From: Streptomyces griseiscabiei
Lineage (GTDB): Bacteria; Actinomycetota; Actinomycetes; Streptomycetales; Streptomycetaceae
Direction: 5' to 3'
Assembly: GCF_020010925.1 (NCBI RefSeq)
Contig: NZ_JAGJBZ010000002.1
Location: 1,116,001-1,180,000, forward strand
Length of the DNA stretch: 64,000 nucleotides
Shown here: positions 61,403 to 64,000 of the stretch, one piece after another
Position numbering within the stretch: position 1 is the stretch's first letter
Layout: the number at the start of each line of letters is the position of its first letter
Translations under genes and position numbers: made by a program
The notes under the pieces: generated by a model
What the model was told of the DNA's origin: nothing
What the model saw: the letters and a program-made list of their open reading frames with translations, nothing else
Database searches by the model: none

Positions 61403-62581
61403 ATGATGAACGGGTCAAATGGGTCGGATATGGCCTATCTTGACTACAATGCCACTGCCCCGATCCGGCCTGAGGCTCTTGCGGCCGTCCTTGAGGCCAT
61501 GCAGTCGGTTGGCAACGCGTCGAGCCTGCACCAACCGGGGCGGGAGGCGGCCCACCGGGTCGACGGTGCCCGTCGGCAGCTAGCCGATCTCATTGGCTGC
61601 TCGCCCGGCGAGATCATCTTCACATCAGGGGCGACCGAGGCGAACAATCTGGCCCTCCGTGCCGCGTTCGCCGCCGGAAATCCCTTGGTTACCAGTCCTG
61701 TTGAGCATCCGGCTGTCCTGGAGACGGCCCGCGCGGTCACCGTCGAGAGCCCCGGGGATCTTGTGCTGCTGCCGGTCGGCAGCGGCGGCCTGGTGGATCT
61801 CGGCGCGCTGGATCAGGTCTTTGCATCACGCCGTGGGGGTGTGGTCTCCCTGATGGTGGCGAACAATGAGACCGGGGTTCTCACCGATCTCCGCTTCGCG
61901 GCCAAGGCGGCCCGGGAGGCCGGCGCTCTCGTCCACACGGACGCCACGCAGATCATCGGCCGCCTCCCCGTGGACGTTGCTGAACTCGACGTCGATCTCC
62001 TGTCGTTGTCGGCCCACAAGTTCGGCGGGCCGCAGGGAGTCGGCGCCCTGTATGTGCGGCGTGGATCTCGGCTCCCGCACCGGCCGCTTCTTGTGGGTGG
62101 CGGGCAGGAGCGGGGCTGGCGCGCGGGCACGCTGAACGTGGCGGGGATCATCGGCATGGGGGCGGCGGCCGACGCCGCGCGCCGCAATCTCGGCGAGGAG
62201 GCCGAGCGGATTGCGGGCCTGCGTGACCGCCTTGAAAACCTCGTGACCGCGGCCCTGCCCGACTGCCGTATCAATGGCCGGCGCGATCAACGCCTGCCGG
62301 GCGTGACGAGCATCACCTTCCCTGGTGTGCTTGCGGACGCGGTCCTGGCGGCTATGCCCGACGTCGCTGCCTCGGAGGGCAGCGCGTGCGCGTCCGGTGC
62401 TCCCACGCCGAGCCATGTGCTCCTGGCGATGGGGCTGTCCCGGGCGGACGCCGACAGCACGATCCGCTTCTCGCTGGGCTACGCCACCACGAATGCCGAG
62501 ATCGAGCACGCCGCCCACGCCGTCAATCGCGCCGTGACGCAGGTTCGTGCCGCGCTGGCCGCAGCCGATGGTCCTCGCTGA
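61403..62581 (+). CDS. sspA: Cysteine desulfurase (SspA/DndA-like)
   Basis: A 392-residue PLP enzyme that takes sulfur from cysteine for DNA phosphorothioation. The PLP-binding Lys206 is in SAHKFGG, preceded by HTDATQ. The catalytic Cys329 lies in SEGSACASGA. Class V aminotransferase features (YLDYNATAP, FTSGATEANNLA) are intact. ATG 61403 is chosen with GGGGTGG upstream; ATG 61430 starts at the conserved fold. With the DUF4007 gene next to it, SspA is more likely than IscS or DndA. The symbol is inferred from context. Confidence 0.85.
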   Translation: MMNGSNGSDMAYLDYNATAPIRPEALAAVLEAMQSVGNASSLHQPGREAAHRVDGARRQLADLIGCSPGEIIFTSGATEANNLALRAAFAAGNPLVTSPVEHPAVLETARAVTVESPGDLVLLPVGSGGLVDLGALDQVFASRRGGVVSLMVANNETGVLTDLRFAAKAAREAGALVHTDATQIIGRLPVDVAELDVDLLSLSAHKFGGPQGVGALYVRRGSRLPHRPLLVGGGQERGWRAGTLNVAGIIGMGAAADAARRNLGEEAERIAGLRDRLENLVTAALPDCRINGRRDQRLPGVTSITFPGVLADAVLAAMPDVAASEGSACASGAPTPSHVLLAMGLSRADADSTIRFSLGYATTNAEIEHAAHAVNRAVTQVRAALAAADGPR

Positions 62582-62639
62582 CCGTTATCCCGTTCACCAC
62601 CTCGTGAGAGCAATCGCATTGGACACAGAAAGGTCCCGA

Positions 62640-63746
62640 ATGTCAGACAGCCGGCTTGGGGAAGCCGCCCATTTTGCCTTCGCGCGACACGAGACGTTCG
62701 CGCCCCGCTTCGGCTGGCTGCACAAGGCGTACACGCAGGTCAAACGTGATCAGGGTGCGTTCCTCGCGGACGATGCGCCGGTGTTGTTCGGCGTGGGCAA
62801 GAACATGGTCAACGCGATGCGCTACTGGTCGCGTGCGTTCAAGCTGACCCGCGAGCACTCGCCCGCGCAGCGCACGCAGGCCAAGTTCTCCTATCCCACC
62901 TGGGAGGCCCGCTGGCTTCTCGACGAGGACGGTGCGGACCCGTATCTGGAGGAGAACGGCAGCCTGTGGCTGCTGCACTGGTGGCTGGTCTCTTCCCGTC
63001 CCGGGGCCAAGAGCCACGCGCCGGCCTGGTACACGGCCTTCCATCTGGCTCCGTTCTCCCGCTTCACGACTGCGGAGATGACGCAGGTGGTCACCCGGCA
63101 CGTGAACTTCTCCTACAACCGGAGCCCGGAAGAAGCGTCGATCGTCCGTGACGTCGACTGCCTCACCAAGATGTACGCGCGCAGCTCCCCGGAGAAGGCC
63201 GGTTCGCCGGGCAGCTACGAGGACTTGCTCGCCTGCCCCTTCCGCGATCTTGACCTGCTCACCTTTGTCGGGACGCGCGGCAAGCCCGAGTGGCAGTTCA
63301 CCAGCGGGCACCGGACCTCCCTGCCCGCCCGGGTCCTGGCCTACGCCTGCCTCGACTACGCCGCCAAGTTCTCCCGCCAGGCCAACTCGATCTCCGTGGC
63401 CCGTCTCGCCAACGAGCCGGGTTCCCCGGGGCGCGCCTTCCGCGTCCGGGAGAACGAGATCGTCAGTGCGCTGCAGAAGATCGCTGCCGATCACCCGAAG
63501 CTCGACCTGACCGAGGCCGTGGGACAGCGCAGCCTCGCCTTCACGGCCGACCCCTTCGAACTGGCCTGGGAAGTCCTCGACGAGCAGTACGACTTCGTCA
63601 CCCGCCGCCCCGGCTTCCCCACCCGCGACGAGTGGGCCGCCACGTTCCCCAATCTCGCCAAGGCCGAGCAGAAGGAACTCACCACGAAGGCCGCGGACAC
63701 TTCCGATTCCACCGAGACGCTCTTTGACGAGGAGAACGCCGCGTGA
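62640..63746 (+). CDS. sspB: DUF4007 protein (SspB-like)
   Basis: A 368-residue protein. The opening HFAFARHETFAPRFGWLHKA is the DUF4007 signature, and VLFGVGKNMVNAMRYWSRAF follows. In published Ssp systems, SspB carries DUF4007 and nicks DNA to allow sulfur insertion. It is 58 bases after the sspA-like stop and ends in GTGA with the ATPase gene. The C-terminal acidic tail (STETLFDEENAA) is unremarkable. Confidence 0.85.
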   Translation: MSDSRLGEAAHFAFARHETFAPRFGWLHKAYTQVKRDQGAFLADDAPVLFGVGKNMVNAMRYWSRAFKLTREHSPAQRTQAKFSYPTWEARWLLDEDGADPYLEENGSLWLLHWWLVSSRPGAKSHAPAWYTAFHLAPFSRFTTAEMTQVVTRHVNFSYNRSPEEASIVRDVDCLTKMYARSSPEKAGSPGSYEDLLACPFRDLDLLTFVGTRGKPEWQFTSGHRTSLPARVLAYACLDYAAKFSRQANSISVARLANEPGSPGRAFRVRENEIVSALQKIAADHPKLDLTEAVGQRSLAFTADPFELAWEVLDEQYDFVTRRPGFPTRDEWAATFPNLAKAEQKELTTKAADTSDSTETLFDEENAA

Positions 63747-64000
63747 CTACCGCAACCCCCACGCGGACCCCGAGCAGCACGTCGAGCGCCGCCCCGCAGT
63801 TCCCGGCCGGCATCGAACTCGTCGGCTCCCAGATGCGCTCCACCAACCTTGAGCGCGACGTCGAGGACGCCCTGCACGACCCCTACGTCGGCGCCCGGGC
63901 CGTCGACGTCCTGGAACGCATCGCGAGCGCGCTGGCCGACCAACGCCGCACCCGGGCCTGGTCGTTCACCGGCCCCTATGGCTCCGGCAAATCCACCCTG
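63743..64000 (+). CDS. sspC: ATPase (SspC-like), N-terminal part, cut by window edge
   Basis: The first 86 codons only. An N-terminal linker is followed by ARAVDVLERIASALADQRRT and a Walker A TGPYGSGKST at the very end. GTG overlaps the DUF4007 stop. SspC ATPases follow SspB in published systems. sspD is expected downstream, outside the window. Confidence 0.75.
   Translation, partial: MTTATPTRTPSSTSSAAPQFPAGIELVGSQMRSTNLERDVEDALHDPYVGARAVDVLERIASALADQRRTRAWSFTGPYGSGKSTL

Noticed and set aside
61403..63746. Reading sspA-sspB as an isc/BREX-type pair
   Set aside because: DUF4007 right after a cysteine desulfurase and before an ATPase fits Ssp; no PglX, PglZ or Isc scaffold gene is near.
40981..64000. 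CRISPR arrays or integrase genes in the island
   Set aside because: I searched by eye for regularly spaced repeats and for tyrosine or serine recombinase motifs and found none in the window.

Overview
The window is Streptomyces chromosome. It is very GC-rich, codon third positions are mostly G or C, and overlapping ATGA/GTGA gene junctions are common. Typical actinomycete families are present, including PucR and AfsR/LuxR-type regulators, a class F sortase, DUF5999, DUF5994 and the mutA-mutB-meaB operon.

Region A (1-30.0 kb) reads as ordinary chromosome. It holds a sulfation/glycosylation operon cut by the left edge (APS kinase, glycosyltransferase, small beta-rich protein, sulfotransferase); a PaaX-type regulator with an aryl/acyl-CoA ligase, divergent from an acyl-CoA dehydrogenase and a RidA protein; a Tat-type beta-carbonic anhydrase; a PucR regulator divergent from a Tat-exported FAD oxidoreductase; a class F sortase next to a likely surface substrate; the methylmalonyl-CoA mutase operon; a copper chaperone; an NfeD-flotillin pair; a CPA2 antiporter; a second PucR-type regulator; an NB-ARC/LuxR regulator; and a run of small stress-type or unknown genes (tautomerase, DUF4331, DUF1622).

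Region B (30.0-42.9 kb) is a decayed, patchy accessory zone. It contains four DUF5994 paralogues with CsbD, STAS and thioredoxin-like proteins, and most of these promoters share a GGAGTA element. Between them lie fragments of a GH36 alpha-galactosidase, an ATP-dependent DNA ligase and an aldo/keto reductase. The zone ends with two large unknown proteins, one with a PD-(D/E)XK-like nuclease motif, and the 5' half of a tRNA-Arg(TCT).

Region C (42.9-50.5 kb) carries a NucS-like/DUF5655 protein, a nucleotide-handling set (NDK, CYTH, HD hydrolase, SAM methyltransferase and an unknown 464-residue protein) and two coupled NUDIX genes, the first fused to a helix-turn-helix and with a degenerate NUDIX box.

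Region D (50.7-64.0 kb) is a DNA phosphorothioation (PT) defence island. It holds a PT-associated methyltransferase, a PAPS-reductase-like PP-loop protein, an HTH/Cys-rich small operon and a protein with two tandem AlpA-like DNA-binding repeats. Next comes a three-gene overlapping operon (superfamily 2 helicase, MORC/Hsp90-like ATPase, phospholipase-D nuclease). Divergent from it are a cysteine desulfurase (SspA-like), a DUF4007 protein (SspB-like) and the start of an ATPase (SspC-like) that runs off the window. The divergent promoter holds a near-consensus LexA box. I read this as an Ssp-type single-strand PT modification module facing a non-SspE restriction module. It is the most interesting content of the window.
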